A DNA stretch of 64,000 nt from Sphingosinicella ginsenosidimutans (GCF_007995055.1 NZ_VOQQ01000001.1:2091001-2155000), one strand, 5' to 3'; positions 17,246 through 25,582 are shown, numbered from the stretch's first letter. The notes: generated by a model from the sequence alone, not told the origin. Program-made: numbers and translations.

Positions 17246-17827
17246 ATGACCAGTCGACGGGATTTCGTGCTGGGGCTCGGCGCCGTCGTCGCCGCGTCGC
17301 CAGCTTTCGCGCGGCGATCGGGATGGCGTCGACTGTTCGATGGACGAAGCCTCGAGGGGTGGACGCGAATTGGCGGCGCGAACTGGCGGGTGGAAGAGGG
17401 CGATATCGTCGCCGACGCAGGATCGCCTGGCTTCCTGGTCTCGACCGACCGCTATTCCGATTTCGAGCTGCGGGCCGAATTCTGGGCAAGCGATGACGCC
17501 AACTCCGGGATATTCCTGCGCTGTCAGGACCCGGCGGAAATTGCCGCGCGCAACGCCTACGAGGTCAATATCTTCGACAGGCGGCCCGATCCGGCCTATG
17601 GCACCGGCGCAATCGTGGATGTGGCCCCGGTCTCGCCGATGCCGAGGGCCGGCGGACGCTGGAACATCATGACGATCCGCGCGCTCGGCGACATGCTCGG
17701 CGTCGCCCTGAACGGGCATGTGACCGTCGCGGGCGCGCGCGACGGACGCTACCGCGAGGGACAGCTCGCCCTCCAATATGGCGCCGGGATTGTCCGCTTC
17801 CGCAGGGTCGATGTGCGCCCGCTTTGA
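17246..17827 (+). CDS. DUF1080 (3-keto-disaccharide hydrolase-like) domain protein with Tat signal
   Basis: The product is 193 residues. It begins with a twin-arginine signal, SRRDFVLGLGAVVAASPAFA, so it should be folded and then exported. The mature part starts WRRLFDGRSLEGWTRIGG, continues through FELRAEFWASDDANSGIFLR and ends with LALQYGAGIVRFRRVDVRPL. These are hallmarks of the DUF1080 concanavalin-like fold, in which some members hydrolyse 3-keto-glycosides. It is read alone, divergently from the AhpD-like/SDR pair. It links the cluster to glycoside handling in the periplasm (inference). Confidence 0.85.
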   Translation: MTSRRDFVLGLGAVVAASPAFARRSGWRRLFDGRSLEGWTRIGGANWRVEEGDIVADAGSPGFLVSTDRYSDFELRAEFWASDDANSGIFLRCQDPAEIAARNAYEVNIFDRRPDPAYGTGAIVDVAPVSPMPRAGGRWNIMTIRALGDMLGVALNGHVTVAGARDGRYREGQLALQYGAGIVRFRRVDVRPL

Positions 17828-17839
17828 CGCGCGGGTCGG

Positions 17840-18187
17840 TCAGTGCGCGTGTCGATCGAGCAGGAAGTCGGCGCATCGCTCGGCGATCATGATCGTGGGC
17901 GCGTTCGTGTTGCCGCTCACGAGTTCGGGCATCACCGAGACATCCGCGACGCGAAGGCGGGGGACGCCGTGAACGCGCAATCGCGGATCGACAACAGCCA
18001 TCGCGTCCGTTCCCATCTTGCAGGTGCAGGAAGGATGGTAGACCGTTTTGGCGAATGTTCGCGCGTGATGCTCGAGATCGGAATCCCCAACATATTCATC
18101 GGCTGATGGAAGTATTTCGCGCTCGATCAAGGCGCTCAGGGCCGGCGCGCGCATGATCCGGCGGCAGAGCTTGAGCCCGCGGATGGG
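17840..18187 (-). pseudogene. 5'-truncated GMC oxidoreductase remnant
   Basis: Only the C-terminal part of a GMC oxidoreductase remains, about 115 residues. It contains TVYHPSCTCKMGTDAMAVVD, with the catalytic-region His, and VMPELVSGNTNAPTIMIAER, which closes the FAD site. Family similarity stops abruptly at IRGLKLCRRI near 18187, where similarity to an amidohydrolase begins on the other strand. There is no FAD-binding N-terminus and no credible start. It is distinct from the intact GMC enzyme at 4352. Confidence 0.85.
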
Positions 18188-18863
18188 CACACCGGAGGCC
18201 GCCGCTGATGAGCTTGAGCGGTCGGTTGGCGAGCTGCGGCTGCGGGGCGCCCTCGTCAACGGAACGTCGAATGGCCGGTTCCTCGATCATCCGAGCTTCG
18301 GGCCGGTCCTGGCGCGGGCCGAAGCGCTTGACGTTCCGATCTATGTTCACCCGAGTCTGCCGCCCCGATCCGTTCTCGACGCTTATTATGACGATCTGCC
18401 TGGGGCGACATCCTTCCTCCTGGCGGGGCCAGGCTTCGGCTGGCATGCGGAGACCGCGCTCCACGTACTTCGGCTCGTGGTTGCCGGCGTGTTCGAGCGC
18501 CACCCCGGCCTCAAGATCATCGTCGGCCATATGGGCGAAGGCCTCGCAACCATGATCGACCGCTTCGACGAAGTGTTTGGCGGCTTTGCCGCGCATAATC
18601 TTACGGCAGGCATCGGCGAGACGATCCGGTCGCGCGTCTGGGTCACCACGAGCGGCTTTTTCTCCGCCATTCCATTTCAGGCGGCCCTCGCGGCCTTCGG
18701 CGTCGATCGCCTGCTCTTCTCGGTGGACTACCCCTTCAGTTCGAACAGGAGGGGGACGGACTTCCTGCGCAGCCTTCCTCTCGCCGACCACGAGAAGAAG
18801 AAGATCGCGCACGAAAATGCCGATGGCCTCCTCAGATTGTCCCATCCGGCCGCGCGCTCGTGA
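18187..18863 (+). pseudogene. 5'-truncated amidohydrolase-2 (ACMSD-like) remnant
   Basis: From about 18187 the plus strand encodes the C-terminal two thirds of a metal-dependent amidohydrolase: TPEAAADELERSVGELRLRG, RFLDHPSFGPVLARAEALDV with PIYVHPS, LKIIVGHMGEG and LFSVDYPF with the last metal-ligand Asp. The N-terminal strand that carries the HxH metal ligands is absent, so the enzyme cannot be active. The open frame begins only 34 bases before similarity starts. The 3' end looks native and overlaps the next remnant. Confidence 0.8.
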
Positions 18864-19423
18864 GTCAGGCAGGGATCAATGCTTGCCTGGATCTGGGCGC
18901 AGACGGCATCCTGGTGCCCCATGTCCGATCCGCGGCCGATGCCGAGGCGATCGCCGATACCGTGAAATATGGCCGAGGGCGGCGGGGCTTCTCGCCCTCG
19001 TCGCGGGCTGGCGCTTACGGCACGATGCAGGCCGCAGCCTACCGGACCCGCGCGGATGAGCGCAGCTCCATCTGGTGCCAGATCGAGGATGCGGACGCGC
19101 TGGAGTGCATTGACGAGATCGCCGCCCATGACGCGATCGACTGCCTCTTCATTGGCCCTGCGGATCTCGGCTGGTCGCTATGTCCTGACGGGCCTGACCC
19201 TGATATCCTCGACCAGGCGATCGCCAAAATCCTCGGTTCCGGCCGGCGGCACGGCCGAGCGATGGGGATGTTCGTGCCTTCTGCCGATCATATCCCCGAG
19301 GCGCTCGAGAGGCGCGTTTCAGTCATCGTTTCCGGTTCGGACCAGTCCATGCTGTTGGCCGGCGCTCGGCAGCTTTCAATTGCGTTGAAGGGGGATGGTC
19401 AGAGCCAATGCACCGGCCGGTGA
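18860..19423 (+). pseudogene. N-terminally truncated HpcH/HpaI-type aldolase
   Basis: The 187-residue frame matches the C-terminal part of HpcH/HpaI aldolases: CLDLGADGILVPHVRSAADA, then a RRGFSPSSRAGAYG-type loop and DCLFIGPADLGWSL. Normal members have roughly 70-80 further N-terminal residues, including the catalytic His/Arg region, which are missing here. The nominal GTG start overlaps the amidohydrolase stop. I read it as a second junction between remnants rather than a real short gene, although a working short protein cannot be fully excluded. Confidence 0.7.
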
Positions 19424-19859
19424 CAATGCAGGCCTGACGCCGCGGAAGCGTCGCCCCCGAACAATTTCGTTCGCATCACGATAGGAGTTGCCCACGCTGG
19501 GTGACCTGAGAACCTTGGGTGATAGGCTCGGCGGCGTAAAGGTTCCACCGACCGCCTACTCCCGTCGTCAGGTTCGCGATCCGCTAAGCCATTGAAATCG
19601 CTGGTGACCCCTACGGGACTCGCGTTTCTATTCTATGATGTTGGAATATATGTGAAAATCTAGCACGGGGCCAGCAAATACCATTGGAAACGCCATCGGA
19701 CCGCGCGGATTTCTTGGGCTTCCTTGATGCGCATGGCCAAGCCTTATCATCGCCTCCCTCCATCGCGAAATGCAAGCGAGCATCGCTTCAATGCCACCTG
19801 TGATACAAAACGGGTGTAGGCCCATGCGGCCTATCTGACCGAGTCGGTGCGGAGTCCCC
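19424..19859. other. 436-base gene-free stretch holding the left element boundary
   Basis: No credible coding frame is seen on either strand. The stretch contains the 21-base copy of the tRNA-Glu 3' end at 19602-19622. To its left lies chromosomal DNA continuing from the gene remnants. To its right begins the integrated element, which is AT-rich at first (19623-19670). A GGAG at about 19852 serves the pilin-like gene at 19860. Confidence 0.6.
19602..19622. repeat. Attachment-site repeat, distal copy (attR/attL)
   Basis: This 21-base sequence ends CCTACGGGACTCG and is identical to 34552-34572, the 3' end of the tRNA-Glu gene. The identity stops sharply on both sides: the next base is C here and A in the tRNA. 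Such a displaced tRNA 3' end is the standard scar of site-specific integration by a tyrosine recombinase. Confidence 0.9.
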
Positions 19860-20243
19860 ATGCTTGCTGACGGCCAAGTCACGATAATGATGTCGCTTGC
19901 CGACCCACCGGGTTCGAGTCCGATCGGATTAGCTGTCCTTTGGCTGCAAGGGGCGCTGCTTGGGTCTATCGCCATCGCCGTTGCGGTTGTGGCGGTGGCG
20001 TCGGTTGGATTGCTGATGCTGGGCGGGCGGATCGATGTCCGCCGCGGGCTGGCGGTGATCGCGGGCTGCTTCATCCTGTTCGGAGCCTCCGCGATCGCGA
20101 GTGGGCTCCAATCCCTACTGGTGGACGGACGGGAGATCGCCGGCATTTCGCCGGACCTGCCTCCCGTGACGCCCCCACCTTCTCCGCCGGCGCCACCTGC
20201 CAACGCCGATCCCTATGCTGGGGCCTCGGTGCCGGCCCGTTAG
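19860..20243 (+). CDS. TrbC/VirB2-like conjugative pilin subunit
   Basis: The product is 127 residues. After a short N-terminus with MSLADPPGSSPIGLAVLWLQ there are two hydrophobic helices, LLGSIAIAVAVVAVASVGLLMLGG and LAVIAGCFILFGASAIASGL, joined by the basic loop RIDVRRG. This is the typical VirB2/TrbC pilin layout. The C-terminal tail is proline-rich (residues 105-122). In complete systems it is the first of a virB operon, but here no virB3-virB11 follows and an IS begins 60 bases downstream. I take it as a leftover of a type IV secretion locus. A GGAG lies 5-6 bases before the ATG. Confidence 0.75.
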   Translation: MLADGQVTIMMSLADPPGSSPIGLAVLWLQGALLGSIAIAVAVVAVASVGLLMLGGRIDVRRGLAVIAGCFILFGASAIASGLQSLLVDGREIAGISPDLPPVTPPPSPPAPPANADPYAGASVPAR

Positions 20244-20303
20244 AAAGCCGGCGCAATCACGCATGTGCCCCCGGACTTGCGGATTTTCGCGTTCACCGAG
20301 CTA

Positions 20304-21124
20304 GGCCGTGAACGCATAAACGGGATTCCCTTGGCGACGGAGTTCTGATTCAGGGGTCGGATGAGCCGATATGATCTGACCGATTTCGAGTGGCGGATGG
20401 TCGAACCGCTGTTGCCCAACAAGCCGAGAGGCGTGCCGCGTGTCGATGATCGGCGCGTGCTGAATGGCATCTTCTGGGTGCTGCGGTCGGGCGCGCCCTG
20501 GCGCGATCTGCCGGAGCGTTATGGTCCAAGGACGACTTGCTACAATCGCTTCACGAGGTGGCGCAAAGCCGGGGTCTGGGCCCGGCTGATGGACGCCATC
20601 ACCGCCGCGCACGACGGCGACATCCAGATGATCGACAGCACTTCCGTCCGGGCGCACCAGCAGGCTGCGACAGCAAAAAGGGGGGTCGAGATCACTGTCT
20701 CGGTCGCTCGCGCGGCGGGCTCACGACCAAGATCCACGTCGTCGTCGATGCGCAGGGGCTCCCGATCCGGCTCGGCCTGACCGCCGGTCAGACGCATGAC
20801 GGACAGATTGCCGACAAGCTCCTCGACCGTCTCGGCCCGCGCACCATCGTGCTCGCCGACAAGGCCTATGACGCCGACCGCATCCGCGCGCTGATCGAGG
20901 AGCAGGGCGCCACGCCCAACATCCCGGCCAAATCCAACCGTAAGTGGGAGCCGTGCTTCTCCAGGCGCCTCTACCGCGAGCGCAACATGATCGAGCGCTT
21001 CTTCAGCAAGCTCAAACACTTCCGCCGCATCGCCACCCGCTACGACAAGCTCGCCGAGAACTTCCTCGCCATGGTCCAGCTCGCCTCAATGCGGCTGTGG
21101 ATGCGTGCTTATGAGTCTACGACC
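20304..21124 (+). mobile_element. IS5-family insertion sequence (IS427-like), 821 bp
   Basis: Imperfect terminal inverted repeats can be read at 20304-20320 (GGCCGTGAACGCATAAA) and, on the opposite strand, 21124-21108 (GGTCGTAGACTCATAAG), 12 of 17 bases matching. Each end is flanked by TA (20302-20303 and 21125-21126), the target duplication usual for this group. The single transposase gene fills the element in two overlapping frames. The right end cuts a lipase gene, and nothing on the left resembles the missing lipase part, so a deletion probably accompanied or followed insertion. Confidence 0.85.
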
Positions 21125-21127
21125 TAA
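20361..21127 (+). CDS. IS5-family DDE transposase, expressed by programmed -1 frameshift
   Basis: Frame one starts MSRYDLTDFEWRMVEPLLPN and carries the first catalytic Asp in IQMIDSTSVRAHQ. Frame two, one base back, continues GRSRGGLTTKIHVVVDAQGL and carries the second Asp in VLADKAYDADRI and the Glu in NMIERFFSKLKHFRRIATRY. The switch point is an A5G6 run near 20676-20686, where slipping back one base gives the family sequence AKKGG. All three DDE residues are then present in a protein of about 255 residues. The TAA stop at 21125-21127 lies outside the inverted repeat, in the target TA plus one base. It may still be active. Confidence 0.88.
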
Positions 21128-21730
21128 TTCATTCAAAAGCTGACGAAAGTCCGGGACGAGACTGCTACCAAAAACAAAATTCCCCGCCGCACTCAAATTT
21201 ACTCCATATGTACCAAATGTAACGGCAGAAAGAAGTTGATCCTCCCGTCCATGTAGAAAAAAATCTGCCGTCAACACTTGAATCAGTTGTCCGCCAAGGG
21301 AATGGCCGGATAAATCGAACTGAGCATTTGGAAATGTTTCCCACAATATTTCTATAGCATTTCTGACACTTGCATATTGTAAATCATTAAATCCAGACAT
21401 CATGGTTCGCGAAAATGTACTCTCTGCTTCCGCTTCACTGCCGATTCCAGCTATGGCAAATGAAATAACGCCGGTGCCGAGCTTATGAAAAGCAACGAAG
21501 TTAGCGCCGCTCGTGTCTCCTGCGATCGAACTGCTAGAGAGTACAACTTCATAATCTCGCGCGAACGCGGTTAGCTCCGCCTCGCTTGCAAAAGGATTGC
21601 CGTTCTCACGAATCGCGGCAGCCAATCGATCTCCCGTCATGCCGGTTTCAAGGTGAGACGAGGAATATGCGAGATTCGTCAGTTGGGCGCTAAAAACGTA
21701 GTCGCGTGCGAAGACGGGTGGGTTCGACAT
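21125..21730 (-). pseudogene. Class 3 lipase-like gene, 3' end lost at the IS
   Basis: From ATG 21730, with GGAAG upstream, about 200 residues remain. They resemble class 3 lipase/alpha-beta hydrolase proteins: NFVAFHKLGTGVISFAIAG, then NAQFDLSGHSLGGQLIQVLT with the nucleophile-elbow GHSLGG. The frame then runs into the IS5 end at 21124, so the last ten residues are IS-derived and the catalytic Asp/His region is probably missing. No signal peptide is obvious. It directly follows a 148-residue membrane or secreted protein gene, a spacing like that of effector-immunity pairs. DNA here is AT-rich compared with the window. Confidence 0.75.
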
Positions 21731-21734
21731 CTGG

Positions 21735-22181
21735 TTATCTTCCGTGAAGAACTTGCCAAAACGGCGGATAATATTCCATATGGCCATAGGCACAATTTCT
21801 ATCTATTTGTGGGCCGTCGGCTCCGATTATTGTCGAATAATTGGGCAAATTTACAACTAAGTTATAAATGTGAGCTATAATCCTTCCATTGTGCCGAACT
21901 AATATGTAATATTCTGTATTCCCAGCCCCCCAGCCGTATCTGCGAGCGCTATCCTCCACTGAGTAACCACCGAGAGAAAGTTCATCTACCCACATCTTTT
22001 GCGTACGATTTCTTTGAGTTCTGAAAATGAAATTAATGAATCTAGAAAATTCCTCTCTGTTGTCGATAGCAACTTTGATATGATTGCGACATAGGCGCTC
22101 AAAGTTCCAGTTTATGGCCGTTTTGTATAGAATGGGGGCTGACAGCAGCGCGATGATTAGCAATGTTTTGCGCGATAGCAT
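21735..22181 (-). CDS. Hypothetical protein with N-terminal membrane anchor or signal
   Basis: The 148-residue product begins MLSRKTLLIIALLSAPILYK, a signal peptide or single anchor without a lipobox. The rest is mixed, with aromatic-rich NTEYYILVRHNGRIIAHIYN. I recognise no family. The gene ends 4 bases before the lipase-like start and has a good GGAG about 10 bases before its ATG. Low GC, position in the toxin-bearing element and pairing with a lipase make a protective or partner role possible, but nothing in the sequence proves it. Confidence 0.65.
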   Translation of the reverse strand: MLSRKTLLIIALLSAPILYKTAINWNFERLCRNHIKVAIDNREEFSRFINFIFRTQRNRTQKMWVDELSLGGYSVEDSARRYGWGAGNTEYYILVRHNGRIIAHIYNLVVNLPNYSTIIGADGPQIDRNCAYGHMEYYPPFWQVLHGR

Positions 22182-22369
22182 TCACGTTAACTCCAAAATT
22201 CGTCGCTGCAGGAGTCATGGAGAAAGGTGTGAAGGGATCATTCCTATGTCTCGTTCCCCTTCTGGACTATTAAATGATGGAGCCGCGCAGCTGCTTCCGG
22301 CAGCCCTTCAAGTCGAGCGGTTGATCCGACGGCTATGACACGTCCCTGCCCATTTCTTCCCACCGGGAA

Positions 22370-23059
22370 TTACGGTGACAGGTGCGAAAGCCCCGAAACA
22401 ATCTTGGGTTTCGGTCCGCGCTTCCCGGGAAGGAGTTGTTGTCCCGATTTTGCCTGCATGCCCTCGAGCCATTCGCGGCTGCCGACGGGACGGCCGAGTG
22501 TTTCTGCCTTGCGCAACGCCGCATAGGTGAAGGCCTCGTCGAACTCTTCCGCGAGAAAGGCGCCGAAATCGCCGGTCCGCTCGATCGCCGGGGCAACGCG
22601 CACCACATGATCATCGCGCGCGGCGAGGTGGGCGCGAGTGCTCGACCAACGCCAATCCGCGGCCCGCGCCACCAGTCGCGCGCGCACGGGGTTGAGCGCC
22701 ACATAGCGAAATGCCGCCAGCAAGTGCGCCTCATCCATCGCCACCGAGCTGAACCGTCCCTGCCACAGATGCCCCGTCACCCGCATCCGCGCGTTGACAT
22801 AGCCCGTGTAGTGACGATGCACGTGGCGGAAGGTCCGGCCAAGCGCGTCGGCGTCGCGCGGAACGGCAACGATATGGACATGGTTGGGCATCAGGCAATA
22901 GGCCCAAACCTCGACCCCATGGCGCACGCTCGCATCGGCGAGCAGATCGAGGTAGAGCGCATAGTCGCCATCCTCGAAAAACGTCCGCTCACGCCGGTTG
23001 CCGCGCTGCGTCACATGATGCGGGATGCCAGGCAGAACCATGCGGGGAAGACGCGCCAT
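22370..23059 (-). CDS. REP-associated tyrosine transposase (RayT, Y1/HUH)
   Basis: The product is 229 residues. The N-terminus LPGIPHHVTQRGNRRERTFF and the HUH metal motif in YCLMPNHVHIVAVP are diagnostic of IS200-like Y1 transposases of the RayT group. GYVNARMRVTGHLWQGRFSS and FRYVALNPVRARLV complete the domain, with a tyrosine available in the helix after the HUH. RayT proteins nick and join single-stranded REP hairpins and are often domesticated. The C-terminal tail ending KRGPKPKIVSGLS is typical. It is intact and may be functional. Confidence 0.92.
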   Translation of the reverse strand: MARLPRMVLPGIPHHVTQRGNRRERTFFEDGDYALYLDLLADASVRHGVEVWAYCLMPNHVHIVAVPRDADALGRTFRHVHRHYTGYVNARMRVTGHLWQGRFSSVAMDEAHLLAAFRYVALNPVRARLVARAADWRWSSTRAHLAARDDHVVRVAPAIERTGDFGAFLAEEFDEAFTYAALRKAETLGRPVGSREWLEGMQAKSGQQLLPGKRGPKPKIVSGLSHLSP

Positions 23060-23123
23060 GCCGCCACACTCGGGCGGATTGGGGGCAACGTCAATTTAGG
23101 GGTTTTCGCACCTGTCACCGTAA
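22370..23123. mobile_element. RayT (REP-associated) element with 25-bp inverted repeats
   Basis: The transposase gene is framed by 22370-22394 and 23099-23123, which are inverted copies matching at 24 of 25 positions (TTACGGTGACAGGTGCGAAA and its complement). The left copy overlaps the stop codon of the gene. Shorter similarity continues outwards on both sides. This is the layout of a RayT gene with its flanking REP sequences. The unit sits between the RHS orphan/lipoprotein genes and the lipase cassette. Confidence 0.8.
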
Positions 23124-23163
23124 CCCCCCGTGACGAAAACGGGAATCGAACTCCGTCTATGGG

Positions 23164-23502
23164 CTACGGATCGCAATCGAGCGCGGCGCTCGAAGCCCGT
23201 AAGTAAATTGATCCACGCGGCGGATGAAAATCCGTATAATAGCATAAGTCAGTTGAAAATGTCTTTCGACCAGTCCGCCAGTATAATTTTGCACTATTAG
23301 GACCAGATTCTCCAGTGAAATGTCGGCTTATGATGATTTCTCTCCCTGGGTTCAAGGTCTCCGTCATCACCGGCCGACCATTGTCAAGTAGAATGATCTG
23401 CACGTCAGCGCGAGTCTGATTTACTACACGAAACCTACTATAATAATAGTCACACGAAGTCAGCAAGAGTGCCAGAGTAAGAATCGATTTTGGGAATTTC
23501 AT
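23164..23502 (-). CDS. Small lipoprotein coupled to an RHS toxin tip (candidate immunity protein)
   Basis: From ATG 23502 (GGAGA 7 bases upstream) the product has 112 residues. It begins MKFPKSILTLALLLTSCDYY, a lipoprotein signal peptide with Cys at position 17. The mature part has a beta-rich look (FRVVNQTRADVQIILLDNG). I recognise no family. The start lies in an ATGA overlap with the stop of the orphan RHS gene, so it is made with that toxin end. An immunity role in the periplasm fits position, size and AT-rich composition but is inferred. Confidence 0.7.
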   Translation of the reverse strand: MKFPKSILTLALLLTSCDYYYSRFRVVNQTRADVQIILLDNGRPVMTETLNPGREIIISRHFTGESGPNSAKLYWRTGRKTFSTDLCYYTDFHPPRGSIYLRASSAALDCDP

Positions 23503-25117
23503 CTTAGTATCTCCAAGCATCCCGCACTGACGGCTCTCTCGGCAAGATCTGCGGTGGGAATATTCGCGTTAGCTGGATCTGACATCATCACTGCGGCTAC
23601 GTGGTTATTGTAATCATCCATTTGACTGCCGGGTATATCCGCTGAGCCAACCTCATGAGAAGCTGCATAGGCAAGAGCCCTGCTCGCACCGAGCATCCGA
23701 GTCATAGCCGCGACCCAATAGAAATGCCGGTATGCGTCTCTAGTATCGTTTATTCCTAAAAGGTGCGGATATGCTTCGGCAGACCTAGCGTAGGCTTGAT
23801 CCGCCGCTTCTTCGGCGACGGGCAGACCCAGCGGATCGGCGAGTCCAGCCAGGGCCTGCGCGAGCCATCGGTTGCCTCGTGGAGGATTACGGCCAGCCGG
23901 AACAGCGGGGCACCTATTTTGCGGTGCCGAGTGCCCGGTCGACCCGCTTCCTCCGCCTCCGCCGCCTCCCCCCTTAAATCCATCACCGCCCATCCATGGA
24001 TTCGTTGGCTGATAATCGCAAACATGAGAATCTCTCCTGCCGCTCTTGGGCTCAATCGGTTCTCCGGGATTGAATTGCCTGTCATTGTTCAGATCGACAT
24101 ATGCGAAAGAATAAGTATCGATGCATTCACCGAGCAGCCCCGTCGGATCGATCAGATTGACGGGATCGTTGCCGACATAGGCATAGAGATTCATGCCCGA
24201 TCCGTAACCGATGGGATCGGTCTGCATGAACCTGCCGAGGCCGGGATCGTACATCCTTGCACGATAGTACCACAGGCCGAGCTCGGGGACATAGGCCTGG
24301 CCGGTATAGCCGAACCTCCCCGCATTGCCCGGCGCGGGCACGCCATATTCGTCGTAGCTGTTGATCGTGGTCCCGCCGACGGCGTCGCTGCGCGCGATCA
24401 CGCTGCCGCGCTCGTCGGCGTGGAAGCCGCCATAGCCGCCGCCGGCGACGTTGAACCAGGCCAGCGGCTCCCCGGACGGCCCGAGCACGTAGGTCATCTG
24501 CGTCGCGTTCGCGCCGTCATATTCGGCGATCAGCCGATCCCCGTCATAGACGAACCGCCGCGTGCCCGAGGCGCCGGACACCTGATAGAGACGCCCCAGC
24601 GGATCATAGGTCAGGGCGGTCGCGCCGGGGCCGCTCGTCAGCCGGTTCTCGGACGAATAGCCGTAGCCCGCGCTCCCGATCGCGCTCGTGTTGCCGCGCG
24701 CGTCGTGGCTCAGGCTGGTGGCCCCCGTCGCGGTGACCTGGTTCAGCCCGTTCACCGTTTCGGCCACGGCCTGGTCGGCATGGCCGCCCCAGGCATAGGC
24801 ATCGTTCGAGCGCGTCGTCGCGACGATCTGCCCGGCCGGGTTGTAGCTGTAGCCGAACGTCACATCGTTGGCCGTGCCGGCGACATCGTGGCTGAGGCTC
24901 GAAAGCCGCGAGACCGCGTCATAGCCGTAGCTCGCGCTCGTCCCGTCGATGGAGGTCAGCGACGTGCGCCGGCCGAGATCGTCATAGGCCCAACGCCGAC
25001 GCCAAACGACGCGCCGTTCTCGCGCACCGTCAGCAGATCGCCAGCGGTATCGTAGTCGTAGGGACCGCACAGGCTTCTGTCGATGCGAGAAAGCCGACGG
25101 CATAGGCCGCCGGCCTC
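23499..25117 (-). pseudogene. Orphan RHS core end with distinct C-terminal toxin tip
   Basis: From about 24990 leftwards the frame encodes RHS/YD repeats (WAYDDLGRRTSLTSIDG, SYGYDAVSRLSSLSHDV) and the RHS core end RFGYTGQAYVPELGLWYYRA, RMYDPGLGRFMQTDPIGYG, YAYVGNDPVNLIDPTGLLG. A different tip of about 210 residues follows. It has an EF-hand-like loop DLNNDRQFNPGE, a Gly-rich spacer and a region with RDAYRHFYWVAAMTRMLG, SHEVGSADI and MDDYNNHVA, a His/Asn-rich motif set like that of a domain found in other toxin tips. Upstream of 24990 the core similarity continues in another frame for about 40 residues and then ends, so the N-terminus is lost and frameshifted. It is probably a displaced tip that can recombine with the full RHS gene. 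Confidence 0.8.
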
Positions 25118-25125
25118 ATCAAAAT

Positions 25126-25141
25126 TAGGGTCCGGACCCTA
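25126..25141. repeat. 16-bp perfect palindrome at the orphan RHS boundary
   Basis: TAGGGTCCGGACCCTA reads the same on both strands. It lies just upstream of where RHS similarity of the orphan starts (about 25117), in the gap between the orphan and the gene at 25226. It could be a recombination scar, a regulatory palindrome or a short hairpin. The sequence alone does not decide. Confidence 0.55.
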
Positions 25142-25164
25142 GTAAACTGGCGCCGTGATCCTAA

Positions 25165-25195
25165 TTGGTGGCTAAGTAAAGTGCCACCGTAACCC
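25165..25195. repeat. Solitary REP-like hairpin related to the RayT repeats
   Basis: GGTGGC and GCCACC form a 6-base stem with a 10-base loop, followed by CACCGTAACCC at 25185-25195. The same 11 bases occur at 23116-23126, at the outer edge of the right RayT repeat. It looks like a third, degenerate copy of the REP sequence about 2 kb from the transposase. Confidence 0.4.
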
Positions 25196-25225
25196 AAACT
25201 CAAACACAATCGATTTATTTATCTG

Positions 25226-25582
25226 TCATCGCACTTGGGCGATACGTAGATTTTGATAAAATCTACTTAAAAAGTAGAACTTAAATGTTATTCCAGATAC
25301 AAAGATAATACCGGATAGCCCAAGTATTATTATCATAACCAAGTGATTTACGCGATAAATCTGCGATAAAAAAAGAATAAATATAGTTAGCTCAGCTGAT
25401 ATTATTATCATAATATTACTTAGTCTTAATGATGCATCTTTTCTTAGCTTCGAAATTGCAAGAGCGGGGTTCAGTTCATTATTTCTAGCAAATGTGTCTA
25501 TCATATATTCCAGCTGCTGATTGTGCTTATAGATCAGCATCGGAGGAATAGACAGGGCTATTATAATATAGACATATAGCAT
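25226..25582 (-). CDS. Small multi-pass membrane protein coupled to the RHS toxin (candidate immunity protein)
   Basis: From ATG 25582 (GGAGGA upstream) the product has 118 residues. Hydrophobic segments are MLYVYIIIALSIPPMLIY, IMIIISAELTIFILFLSQIY and HLVMIIILGLSGIIFVSGIT, so three membrane helices are likely. No family is recognised. The RHS stop and this ATG overlap as TAATG, so translation is coupled. An AT-rich small membrane protein directly after an RHS toxin end is the usual place for an immunity gene; the function is inferred from that. Confidence 0.7.
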   Translation of the reverse strand: MLYVYIIIALSIPPMLIYKHNQQLEYMIDTFARNNELNPALAISKLRKDASLRLSNIMIIISAELTIFILFLSQIYRVNHLVMIIILGLSGIIFVSGITFKFYFLSRFYQNLRIAQVR

